Source of the DNA: Strongylocentrotus purpuratus
Taxonomy: Eukaryota > Echinodermata > Echinoidea > Camarodonta > Strongylocentrotidae
DNA: 64,000 nt
Assembly (NCBI RefSeq): GCF_000002235.5
Contig: NW_022145612.1
Location: 17,746,360 to 17,810,359 of the forward strand
Direction of reading: 5' to 3'
Shown: one piece after another, positions 11,561-23,200 of the stretch
How positions within the stretch are numbered: position 1 is the first letter of the stretch
How the letters are laid out: every line of letters starts with the position of its first letter
Position numbers and translations under genes: made by a program
The notes under the pieces: generated by a model
Told to the model about the DNA's origin: nothing
Database searches by the model: none
Seen by the model: the letters and a program-made list of their open reading frames with translations, nothing else

Positions 11561-13000
11561 TACGATCGAGAACATCGTCGGTTTCAGTGAGATAATTCTG
11601 AATTCTAATTGAGACTATATAATAAATTATATCGACAAAGAAACCTCAGTAGATCTCTTATAACTATACAAAAGCTTGTTTATTTCTCGTTTTGACATTT
11701 GTTTTCGAGCCATCTTTTTGTGCGCGAGTCAATGCAAACTTTGTATTACCAAACTTTCAACACGCAAGGAACGGGGAACACTCGCGGACCCCGTATCAAA
11801 TTCGTTTGAAAAAAAAATTTCAAGGGTGATTTTGAAGCAGTGAAGAAAATTTGCGCGGCGAACTTAAAAAATCACACCTGAATTTTCAGAAAATCGTATT
11901 TGCATTACCGAGCCCAGTTGTGAGTTAATTATAACTCAGATTTTATGAAGATTTGTCGGAAAAAAATGTCATTTTTTTCCGTTTGGTGGTCATTTCTAGG
12001 CTAATATTTAAAAAGTTGCATCAGTAATGGGCCCGATGTTTCTCTTATCGTACTCGCATGTTATTTCTACATAGATTAAACATAGGACGGTTAGGGGTAA
12101 GACCGGATAGCATTATAAAAAAAGATATATCCTTCCACCCTCCCATATCCAAGTTTTGGGCTGATTATTGCCGACCCACCGCAGCAAGGCCATTCAGAGT
12201 TTTGTACGCTCGCGAAGCGCCCTCTAGTGCCCCATGAATGTGCCTAGATCTACTCTAGTATATTGATGATATTCGCAATGGGCCGAGTTAGCCGGACTCG
12301 GATCATTCATACAACATGCAATACACACGATACATGTTGAACTTCCGATCCCGTCCACTTACACAGACATATATGCAGGCCAGATAAAAGACGACAGAGT
12401 GTCAAACAAAAAGTGACAGTCGCTATCATTATCATCATGGATTCATGGCCGTCTCTCTCTCTCTCTCCAGCTCCATCTCACACTCACCAACAGCTACACA
12501 TGCGCCCGAGCTGCGGTACCGTTGTATTATGTAGGGACGTCGTGTCGGCAAGCATGCACACATGCAAATGCACGACACGCTATAAAAAGCCCTCACTCGC
12601 GTGATAATTCCAGAAACTACGATTTTTAACTAGTTAATAAACGTTACTTCGTCCAGTTAATAAATATCAAAGATAACGGCCATGTGGAGAAATTATTGCT
12701 TGAGTAGAATCATTTGGAAAAGTTCCATGAAATGTGATTAAAATGTAAAATTACTTACAAAATGTGTGATGGCCGCAGGCTTTCTAGATCTTTGTCCAAA
12801 TGTTGCACACGTTCACATGCACAGTTATTGCCAATTTAATGAATCGGAACCGAAACGTAAGGATTTTTCTTTAAAAAAAAGTAAAATTGTTTTAAAATGT
12901 TTAAATGTGATGTATAGGTGTTCCAGTGGATAGGTCTACTGTGAACCCGTGACCGTAGGTATACGGGGTTCCAACCCCTGCCACAACACTTACGAACAAA
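11561..13000. other. Gene-free interval
   Basis: No coding signal, RNA gene or clear element seen. A short CT microsatellite lies near 12451-12467. Confidence 0.5.
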
Positions 13001-13084
13001 GCCCCCCCCCCCACTTTTTCAAGTAGGGCCTACCCCAAAAGTACCCCTTTTTACATGATAATTATAATGATAAATAAAACGATG

Positions 13085-13135
13085 CCTATAAAGTGCTTAC
13101 CACTGTAATCTCTAAGCGCTATAACAAACAAAATA
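13085..13135 (-). repeat. SINE 3'-tail fragment (AGCGCTTAGAGA)
   Basis: On the minus strand it reads GTTATAGCGCTTAGAGATTA followed by GTAAGCACTTTATA, the same tail as the copies at 19795, 36180, 50985 and 53408. Confidence 0.6.
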
Positions 13136-13309
13136 CAATAATAAACATAGGCCTACATATTAAACAAACTAAAAATACAAATAAACCTACAAAATACAAT
13201 ACATCAAGGCATCAATACATCAATACATCAATGGGAACAAAGTAACTTAATCATTAAAAGCAATTTTGAATAAATGTGTCTGAAGAAAACTGCCCCTTTA
13301 ATCATGTTA

Positions 13310-13760
13310 AAGTGCCCCCCTTGTCACCTCTGATAAGTGCCCCCTTTCCTTCGAAAAGTTCCCATTTTCCTTTGCAGTATATGTTCATTTACTATTCTCA
13401 TAAGTGCCCTTTTTAATCTCTATGGTAAGTGCCCCTTTTCACTTTTGATAAGTGCCCCCTTTGTCTCTGATAATAACCCTATCCAAATCTGAAAGGTGCC
13501 CCTTTTACTTTGACAAGCGCCCCTTTTCCTTTGTAAGAGGTGCCCCTCCCCTTTTTAATTCAGATAAGCGCAGCTTTTATTTTCACATGTGCCCCTTTTC
13601 CTTTCTAATAAGTGCACCTTTTCCTTATGATCAATTCCCCCATTAAAAAAGGCCCGTTCCCCTTCTCATGAATTCCCTTTTTCCCCTTTGAAAAGTGTCA
13701 TTTTTATTCGCATTTAAGTTCCCCTTTTTATCTTAGGTAAAATGATCCTTTTCAGGTACG
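13310..13760. repeat. Degenerate GCCCCTTTT minisatellite
   Basis: At least ten imperfect units of the type GATAAGTGCCCCTTTTCCTT, spaced roughly 25-45 bp. It is pyrimidine-rich on the + strand. The open frame across it is a repeat artefact. Confidence 0.8.
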
Positions 13761-13970
13761 AGAAGTTAATCCTTTTCATTTAAAATAAGAATGGAAAAGG
13801 GAGAAATGTGGTATTTGTTCAATATTCCCCTTCTAATAATGGCAGAGTGAGTCTGAAAGACCGGTGAAGCGGACAATTAGAAAACGGAAGCCTGATCTCT
13901 TTTGCTTTTTAATTTTATTGAGAAATTGCATCACTAGTATACAAATATATACACTGTCTTGAGAGGTTCT

Positions 13971-14077
13971 GGTTAAAACTATGCGCAAGAGGTGACTCCA
14001 ATAGTACTATTTGCTGAGGGGCACAGCCCGCGTAGCAAATGGTACTTTTGGAGTCAGCGAGGCCCATAGTTTTAACC
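13971..14077. repeat. 107-bp near-perfect palindrome
   Basis: Arms GGTTAAAACTATG, TGACTCCAA, AGTAC and ATTTGC on the left pair with GCAAAT, GTACT, TTGGAGTCA and CATAGTTTTAACC on the right, around a short GC-rich centre (GGGGCACAGCCCGCG). Confidence 0.85.
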
Positions 14078-14321
14078 AATACTTCGAATAGAGGCATGGT
14101 ATATTTGTTGTATATCCTGCATCAAAATATTATTTTATAATTTAAAAAAAAAAATTAAATTAAAAAAAATTATCTAAAAAGATTTAAAATATTTTGTTTT
14201 CATTAAATTAAGATTTGAAGGAAAAAAAAAATCAATTCAAAAATAAAAATTCACATTCTTTTTTCAACTCCCAAATAGTACCCCCAAATAGGACTCTCAT
14301 ATAGTACTTTCTACTTCCAAA

Positions 14322-14412
14322 CCCCTAAGCTTCCGGGGGCTCCGCCCCTTGGACCCCACACCTATTTGTGTCCTGCCAGTGTCACAAATAAGGTATAAAA
14401 ATATGCTCATCT
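14322..14412 (+). repeat. CTTCCGGGGGCTCCGCCCC repeat module
   Basis: A C-rich unit with CTTCCGGGGGCTCCGCCCCT, then GTGTCCTGCCAGTGTCACAA and a TGCTCATCTGACG end. Related units occur at 15221-15362, 32645-32800 and 34010-34260. Confidence 0.7.
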
Positions 14413-14419
14413 GACGTAA

Positions 14420-14955
14420 TTTCTCCACTTTCCCCTTAGCCATGTACCTTAATATTGTTATATATGTTAAAGGTGTCACCCTGGACCAAAAATATATGAT
14501 AAGAAAAAATCTACCAGTTTTTCATGATTTTTACTAAATGTTTAGACTTTTTTCTTGTGGATTTAGCTCCTTTTGGAATGAAACATGATATTGTACCTGG
14601 AAAATTTCATATTTTCTCAATAAAGTCACTGATTTTTTTCAAATTTAGTAGCAAACCTTTCCCTTTAAATAATGAAAGTGAAATCACAAATAAAAAAACC
14701 TTTTGAAAAGAAAGCCTAAACAACATATCACAGTTTCATTCCAAAAGGATTTAAATCCGTTTCATTCCAAAAGGAGCTAAATCCATGTTTCATTCCAAAA
14801 GGAGCTAAATCCACAATATCTAAAAAAAATAGTAAAAATCAGAAATAACTGGTAGATTTTTTTTCTTATCATATATTATTGGTCCAGGGCGACACCTTTA
14901 ACATACATCACAACATGAAGGTACATGGCTAAAGGGACTCAAGTGGAGAAATAAA
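14420..14955. repeat. Long foldback with inner TTAA termini
   Basis: The two arms (about 14420-14585 and 14787-14955) are inverted copies. Inside them TTAAAGGTGTCACCCTGGAC (14467) faces the complement of the same sequence ending at 14901, suggesting a TTAA MITE of 435 bp. The inverted similarity continues beyond the TTAA sites (GCCATGTACCTT against AAGGTACATGGC). Confidence 0.8.
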
Positions 14956-15180
14956 AAAGGTGATTTACTCAGAAGTACCCAAAGTGGATTTAGCTCCTTT
15001 TGGAATGAAACCGATTTGGATTTAGCTCCTTTTGGAATGAAACATGATATTGTATCTAAATTTGTTCATACTTCCTAATGAATGTGATATAGTGCATTTT
15101 GTCCCATGTAGGAAATCATTATTTTAAGACAGATAACTCAATTTTGATAAAATATGGATTTAGCTCCTTTTGGAATCAAG
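14559..15180. repeat. 26-bp GGATTTAGCTCCTTTTGG module, seven copies
   Basis: Copies beginning GGATTTAGCTCCTTTTGGAA lie at 14559, 14986, 15018 and 15156 on the + strand and at 14733-14758, 14759-14784 and 14787-14812 on the minus strand. Some straddle the foldback arms and others lie outside them. Confidence 0.85.
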
Positions 15181-15220
15181 CTCTTCATATGCTCATCTGA
15201 TGGTAATTTAATGTATAAAA

Positions 15221-15362
15221 CCCCTGAGCTTCTGGGGGCTCCACCCCCTGGACCCCAATTTATTTTGTGTCCTGCCAGTGTCACAAATAAGGTATCAAAA
15301 CATGCTCATCTGACCGTTAGTAACTGTAAATGCCTATACCCCTTGAACTTCTGGGGGCTCTA
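15221..15362 (+). repeat. CTTCTGGGGGCTCC repeat module, second copy
   Basis: Same unit as at 14322: CCCTGAGCTTCTGGGGGCTC, GTGTCCTGCCAGTGTCACAA and GCTCATCTGACCG, then a partial second unit at 15340. Confidence 0.7.
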
Positions 15363-15599
15363 ACCATCATGACAAAATATGTCTCGTACAATATTGTCTG
15401 AAGTCTAAACTAATTCTCGAAAGATTTTTGGAATATTGCATGTAACTTCTCCAAATTACTGATTTAAATCAACTGTTCAGACACACAACATGATCCATTC
15501 ACAGTATTACGGAAAATACTCCTTTTCAAGTTCAACCCCCGCCAATGGTTTTGCTCTAAATTTATGAAATAGTTATCAAATTGGCAAGACTAGTACTGC

Positions 15600-15879
15600 G
15601 GATCAAGATCGACGCACAAGCTTTGTGGTAGCTTCAATTCACAGGCAGAGTGCTGGTGGTGTGTCGATCGAGCTATTCGTGCATAAGTATGCTTCTAGGG
15701 TTTTAGTAAAGGCCGCGGCGAGGAAATCATTGCGGTATAATGTCCATGCCGTGCGCCGGAGCTTCGGGATAGACTCGAATGTCAGCGATAGGCTGACGAC
15801 TCGTACTCCAGTAGCCGCGCGTGAAAACTCTACTAGTTATACGATTGATACGAACATCTTCCAGCTCCATTTAAAATTG
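15600..15879 (+). promoter_or_regulatory. CCNH: Probable 5' non-coding exon / promoter region of cyclin H
   Basis: A locally CpG-rich block (GGCCGCGGCGAGG, GTGCGCCGGAGC) ends in AAAATT|GTAAGT, a strong donor at 15880. The first coding exon of cyclin H at 17154 is preceded by acceptor-like sites (CATCCAG ending 17117; TTTACAG ending 17132), so a spliced 5' UTR is expected. The 85-codon open frame here has no recognisable domain and is probably not translated. Confidence 0.45.
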
Positions 15880-16009
15880 TAAGTAGATCTAGATCCTATC
15901 TTGATTTTCTCTTGATCAACTTTAGGAATATCAAAGAAGAGTTTTCCGGTAGAGAGAATAAGAAGCAAATTAGACTAGATTCTAAGCAGAAGGCCGAATT
16001 AAGCTAAGG

Positions 16010-16250
16010 AGAAGAATGAGAAGGAGAAGAACGAAGGAGAAGAAGTAGGACTAGGAGAAGGAGGATGAGGAGGAGGAGAAGAAGAAGAAGATGAAGGAGG
16101 AGGAGGAGGAGGAGGAGGGGGAGGGGGAGGAGAAGAAGGAGAAGAAGATGAAGAAGAAGAAGAAGAAGAAAGAGGAGGAGGAGGAAGAAGGAAGGAAGGA
16201 ATGAAGGAAGGAAGGAAGGAGGAGAATCAACATTATCAAGGAAGAGGAGG
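16010..16250. repeat. GAA/GGA purine tract
   Basis: Almost pure purine on the + strand (GAAGAAGAAG, GGAGGAGGAG, GGAAGGAAGG) inside the presumed first intron of cyclin H. Such tracts can form triplex DNA. Confidence 0.9.
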
Positions 16251-17153
16251 AAGAAGAAACAGAAGAAGAACAAAGACTGATTTCCCATCTATCAAAGACT
16301 GAAGCTGGCCAACCCTGGAGAAGTGATCAAGGATTACAAGATAAACCTCTCAATCTCATATGAATATGATGATGATGATGAGGATGTGATGATATTGATA
16401 ATGAAGAACATATTAAGAGTAAGACAGAAAAGAGGAAGAGGAAGAAGTAGATTATAAGTGGAAAGGAGAAAAAGAAGAGAAGAAAAAGGAAGGAGGAGTT
16501 GTGCCGCTAGTTTTTTTTATTTGAATTTATATCAAAAAGTGTACGTGCAGATCTGCCAATCATTTTAAAACATGGCCTACAACAAGAAAATTTGTGTCCA
16601 GAATTAAACGAATGTATGAAATCAACTCGTAGTCTCGTACATTACAAAAATAATTTCCTTGGCACTTTTTGGCAGTAGATGAGCTGACGGCAAAAGAGTA
16701 TGAAGAAAGGAACAGATAGAAAGCTACATTGTAGAGTGTAGACCCCAAGTTAGACGCACAGAAACCAAGTCGAACTTGGGTTGGGTTCCTAGAGGACCAT
16801 ATTCTGTGCTAGCATGTACGCGTGCGTTGACGAGTCTACTCGCATGTAAATGTAGCTCTTATGTAAACTTAGAGTGTATTTTTAACTTGCACTATCTTGT
16901 TATCTTCATAAAGAAGTAATATTGAAAGCTACCTTGGTTCCCCTATCTTACACTGAGTTACAGAGCAGAATATTCGTAGGTGATTAGTGCACTTTGAATT
17001 GTTTATCAACTCGTGCAAAGAAACAGTTGACTAACATAGCATGGTCTTTTCAATATTCATCAATTGTTATGATCGATCTTTGATTAATAGAATTTCATTG
17101 GTTTCTCTCTCATCCAGATCCTCATTTTACAGTGTTCCTTCAAGGAAAACAAG

Positions 17154-17270
17154 ATGTATCATACCAGCAGTCAGTTGAGGGAATGGACATTTCAATCCCA
17201 AGAAGAATTGAATGAGAAACGGGCAGCTTCCAACCGAAGATACAGGGAGGAGCATCAAGCCAAATCTGAG
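17154..17270 (+). CDS. CCNH: Cyclin H exon, residues 1-39
   Basis: The start codon is in context AACAAGATGT. It encodes [19 protein letters not shown] and the basic N-terminal helix ending QAKSE. Donor GAG|GTATGA, phase 0. Confidence 0.95.
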
Positions 17271-20200
17271 GTATGAATTATGACAATCCTACTCAAAGAT
17301 GAAAAGAGCTAGAAAGATTGATTTCAGAGTTGTCCTTTATCTTGTCTTGTCTATATACTGCACCAGCTGCCGCTTCCGGGCTGTAAACGGCAGTCCCTCA
17401 TGCATGCAGTTGCGACTGCGTTAGGAGACAACAAGAGGCTCCTTCAAGATAACTTAAAGTTATTCTAATTTTCTGGTGAGGGCATTTCAAAGGAAAATTT
17501 ATTTTAAAGCTTAAATGTCCAAAGTCGCAAAATACCAAGGACCAACTCATGGCTCTGCTGTAATTATTTGTCATTAATAACACTGAAAGGTGGTTTATCC
17601 AGATATCACCTACCAGTAATTCTTGTAATTATTGAATTTATTATTTTTTTAAAGAATACTGAGAGATGTACCATCAAAACCTAATATGCTATTACAAAGA
17701 GAAAGGAAAAAATATCCATGCTTCCTTGATAGGTTTGAAGACAGAGTTAACTCCAGAATAGGACATTAGTGAAGGCATTGTAAAGTTAAATTTACAAGTA
17801 CCGTACATGTGTACATTACTTTTTATCTTTTGTAGGGTAAAGATCCAGCCACTTTCTTCCTGAGTGAAGCAGAGGAGAGGACACTTTGTGAATCCTACGA
17901 GTTTCTTCTCAGAGCTTTCTGTAAGAAGTTTCAGCCCCCTGTGCCTCCTGCTGTTGTGGTAAGCGTACCTCCGTACGTACGTCCGTACGTCCCGTTCTCG
18001 TGATCGCGTTATCTGAAGAACCGATTGATGGATTCCTGCCAAACTTTGGTCATGTATGTATCTTGCAGAGCCGATGAACTGATTAGATTTTGGGGTCACG
18101 AGGTCAAAGATCAAAGGTCACAGGGCTCATTATGTATGCTGAAACAGCTCGTGATCGCGTTATCTGAAGACCCGATTGATGGATTCCTGCCAAACTTAGG
18201 TCATGTATGTTACTTGCAGAGCCGATGAACTGATTAAATTTTGGGGTCATGAGGTCAAGGTCAAAGGTCATGCGGCTCATTATGCATGCAAAAATAGCTT
18301 GTGATCGCATTATCATTAGAACAGATTGATGGATTCCTCCCAAACTTAGATCATGTATGTATCTTGCAGAGCCAATGAACTGAGTAGATTCTTGGGTCAT
18401 GAGGTCAAAGGTCAAAGGTCATGGGCTCATTATGTATGCAAAAATAGCTTGTGAACGCATTCTCATTAGAACTGACAGATGGATTACTATTTAACTCGGG
18501 ACATCTTGCAGAGCCAATGAACTGAGTAGATGTTAGGGTCATGTGGTCAAAGATCAAAGGGTCATATATGTATATGAGAAATTGCTTGTAATCACGATAT
18601 TCTGAGAACCTGTTAATGGATTACAATTGAACTTGAATTTGAACAATTTCTTCTGTTTTGGTTTGTAAAATTGCTCTATGACGGAGGCATCATTTCGACT
18701 GCGCGCAGTCGAAGTTCCATCTAGTTTTTTTTTTATTTGTCTTTTTTCGAGAGAAATGACCCCTTATAATGGGTAGGGGTTTCGAGGCTTGAGCGGCACA
18801 CCCCCGTCCAAACCAAATCTGAGTATTCCCCCCCCCCCCCTTGACTCAATATGCTACAAAACATTCAGTTATTGTCATTATTTATTCATTTATTCATTTT
18901 CCCATTTGTTTGTACACAAAAATTGACAGATATTTTATTTTAACTATTGCGTGAACAGATGTGAATTTCAAGGAGCTAGACAGTTTGAAAGTATACATGT
19001 GTATGTGCACCCGTCCCAATATAAACTGAACTTTAGATTGTGATTGCTTGTGTGTATTTCACCATATGGTTAGTGTAAGGTATGTTAATATATATTTCAA
19101 CAATATCCTGATAAGTGCTGGTAGTACAAGTACACTTCAACTTGTAGAGATCAAGGGAGAATGATCAAGTTACTCTATTGGGGTTATCCTTGTTTTTTAT
19201 ACATATTATTTACAGGTACTGTGTAAAAGGGTTAGCTTTTATAATAGTATTTGTGTCCCACAATAGAGTTTATTTTCTTTCCCAGTTGTATTAGCATCTT
19301 ACATTACAAGTATGCATAAAGAGTTATCTGCTTACATAAAACAAAGAACCAAAAAAAGAACTGCACATTTTTGGTTAATCTTTAGATTCAGCAAAGTTGA
19401 ACTGGAATCTATAGGAAGTGTGTAAATTGAACCAAACCGAATTGTATGGCTTTTTATGTCCAGGCATGGAACTTGTCATATTGGAGGTGATGGCAATAAA
19501 GATTGTAATAAATTTATTTGTGTTGACTTTCAGGGGTTGAACAAGTAGAGGAAGATACATGATGTACAGATAATAAATCTGACAAAACTGTAACTCAATT
19601 AATAGCAGAAAAATGAAAGAGCCATGCATGAATAATGATGAAGTAATAACTTCTTTGTTCTTTTCCTATAGAAGGTTGAGGAAAATGTGTAAGATAGAGG
19701 GCAAGGAGACTAAAAAAACTTGCTATCTATGAGACTAGGTGATGGGAATGATTCCTTACCAAAGGGTACTTGCACATTAACTTATTCCACTTTTTTTTTT
19801 AATATAGCGCCAAATACATTGATACAACAATGTGTCTAAGCGCTTTACCGTTATATTATAACCCAGGTCATCGGATTCAGACTTACCCGCACACATTGTA
19901 TGCAAATTCTCAACTCCCTGGGGAGCATTCCGGCCAGTCGCCATTTTACAAGCGCACACTTGAGTTTGATCCAGGGCTCTCTTCTCTGACAATCTATTCT
20001 CTGACCACTGGATCATTCATATATATTAATTAAGTGACTGCCAAATTTTATCATTTTCATAGGCTTAGTACAGAAATCTACTCCTAGCTGTGGCCAACGG
20101 GCTAAATGCCATATTGTTAGCATTTGTGTACGTATGATAACCATGACCTTTTTCGTTTCTCTTTTATGTGCAGGGAACATCATGTGCCTACTTCAAGAGG

Positions 20201-23200
20201 TTCTACATTTACAACACGGCAATGGACTACCATCCCAAATACATCATGTAAGTTTAGACAAAATTAAAAAAGATGACTTTGTTCAGTTTTCACACCAATT
20301 GTAGTCAGTTCTGACTTTTGTCATAAATCACTGGTTTCTTGAGAAGAAGGTTCACTCGATTAATATGGAGTTGACCTGACTAGTGTTTGTTCTATTACCT
20401 GGGCATCGTTTCACGAAACCATCATTAGAACGAGTTTGCAGACGACCCATTGAAATTTGTTTACCGGTATTAAATTCAACACATGTTTCAATGGGATTTC
20501 GGTGTACTTGTATTTAGGACGGTTTGGTGAAACCATACCCTGTTAATCATTACCAGCAGCATGTTGGCTATGAAGGTCACTTGGGCGAGTACAAGGTATT
20601 TGGTCCAATGTGTTGCCACTACGTCAGTGATTTCATTTACCTGATGATATTATAGTAGAATTTGATGCAGACTAAATATCAAGTTGAACAACACTTTCTT
20701 TATAAATCTTGTTTTATTTTTCATCATTCTTGGTGACGTATGAGACAGCAAAATACGTTGAATTTGACCACATGTTCATAGAAACATTGATTTGATAATT
20801 TTGTAACCTTTTGTTGTCTGGGCCCCGTCTTACAGAGAGTTGATATCAGTCGCAACTATGTACATAAGAGATAGGAAACTGCAAACTTTTGATTGATGGA
20901 AGGACTTGATTGATTTGGATCAATCACAACTCTATGTTAGACGGGGCCCTGGTCTGTTCTTGGTGAGTGATTGAATCTGAATTAAAACTTTAAATTTGTT
21001 CTAGGTTGACGTGTGTGTACCTGGCGTGCAAGGTGGAGGAGTTCAATGTCTCCATCTCACAGTTCTGTGGCAACCTTCAACCCGAGGAACAGGAGAAGAT
21101 GGCGGAGTTGATCCTGAGTCACGAGCTGCTAGTCATGCAGCAGCTTAACTATCAGCTGACTATTCACAATCCATACAGACCCATGGAGGGCCTCTTCATT
21201 GACATAAAGGTATCTCGGTCAAATCTCATTGAAGCCTGTGTAAAAGGAAACTGTTTATAATAGTCCTCTGCTTTTCAAGACAACTTATTTCTTTTTAGCA
21301 GCCAGTATATACAGGTTTGTGCTCTAACACATTGCATAGAATATTGTCAGATTAAAATGGAGATTTATTTATTTTTATTTATTTATTTGACAAATTTATA
21401 CAGGATAAAAAAAGAAACGATCAAATCAGCAAAGCTGTTTTTCATCGAAGTCTGGTTAACATGATTAAACATTTTCAATTCTAACCGATGGGATTCTTTT
21501 CATTACGTCAGTAAAAAAATACACAAAATAAGGCTTTAAATGCAAGAAAAACTCAATATTAGAAAGAAAAAAATTGTTTGAAAAATGAAGAAGTTAATGA
21601 ATGACCAGTCTTATTTGTTGAGTGAAAAAATATAATAGCAACAATAAAGACGGTTAGGAATCACCATGGTTAGAGTAAAATAACAAGTGTAAATATACGA
21701 ATATAATATATTCATATAAATATATTGATGACAAATCATAAAAGATCTCTATCTTTTCCAATTATGAATGGATCTATGTCTTTCTCTGCTAGATGTCAAT
21801 ATTGATGAGCATCACTTTTCTTTAGTGGTTGGAATTTTTATATCCTGAAATTCTCTTATTTCTGTTGTTATATACCAGAAGTCATAACCTTTGACCTTAC
21901 TCTGACCTTTTACTTGCCACTGTCTCACAGACAAGGTTTCCAGCAATGAAGCAACCAGAGCTGCTGAGGAAAGGAGCTGAAGAGTTTATCAATAGATCTC
22001 TAGCTACCAATGCATGTTTACTTTGTTCTCCATCGCAGGTAATAATCTTTCTTTCAACTTTTGGCGAGCTTTGCAATGAAACCTAGCTTTTGTAATTGCT
22101 AGCACTGACATTAGTTGAGTGTATTGCTGTGCAGAAGTGCCTTTCGATTTAAAGGTACTATGTCCCTTTTGCAGCCAACCTCAAATTCTGTAGAACTTTG
22201 CAGGAATTATGAATATGTCATGTATGTCCTATCTGTGAAATTTAAACGTTAGCAGTGTCCTAATATTCAAATTATGCAAGGAAACCTGTTTACTTGCTAG
22301 ACTTCACTGTCACACACTATTGAGTGACTGACTGGCTTTTTTCTTCTTTGGTAATAACATACATAAAATGAGCTGTAAAGGGTACATGAGCATTTGTCTA
22401 CATCAGTAACCCACTTCTTGTGATGGCCAAAATTAAGCTGATGGAATCTATGCGCAGCATAAAACGTATGACCATTCGGTACAATGGTCTAAAAAACAAG
22501 ACTATTACTTATTGGCTCTATAGCTCCTAAGTCGATTTGACAAATAATAGTCGTTATTTTCCCACTTGAAAACATTTTCAAGCTCCACCTTTTTTTAAGG
22601 AAGTTCTAAATTAGTATTATCTTTCAAATGCCGTTGGAATTTAACCTTTTCATTTTTTGGGCCTGCAAATTGGACATAGTACCTTTAAGTTTGGTTGTAG
22701 TGTATTTGTTTGTCTTTGGAGATGATTTCAGTTCATTAATGTTGTGGATTTTAACCTTATTTTGGTGCTCGCTCAGTCGAAGAATCGATCAATAATCATG
22801 CTACACCCCCTTTAAGTAAGAGGAAATAATATGAACAAAAGATGGTAGTACTGCACAGAGCCATGCAGGTCCACATGAATAGCATAATCCTCCTATGCAG
22901 TGACATACAATGGGCAGGAAGTTCTGTTTTATTTTGTGCCAGTTTGTGTCGATTCTTTAGATTTCATGCTTCTATGGTTCTGTGAATGTTCTATGGTGCT
23001 TGTATACAAAATCAATACCTACATTTGAGGTAGAACTCTTCATTGACATCGCTCATGTTGTGCATGAAGATGTGGTGTATGCAAACTTTAATTTAAAGTG
23101 CAAACACTTATACAAGCAGTCAGTCACATGGTCCACCACTCAGCAAAACTTGCGATGAGCTAAAATATGAAATATGATCTTTGCACAGTATCTCAGACAT

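Noticed and set aside
15625-15882. 85-codon open frame before cyclin H
   Set aside because: No domain recognised. The block is better explained as a 5' non-coding exon with a strong donor.
18002-18415. Open frames in the 150-bp repeats
   Set aside because: The same frame recurs because the DNA is tandemly repeated. Stops interrupt every unit series and no domain is recognised.
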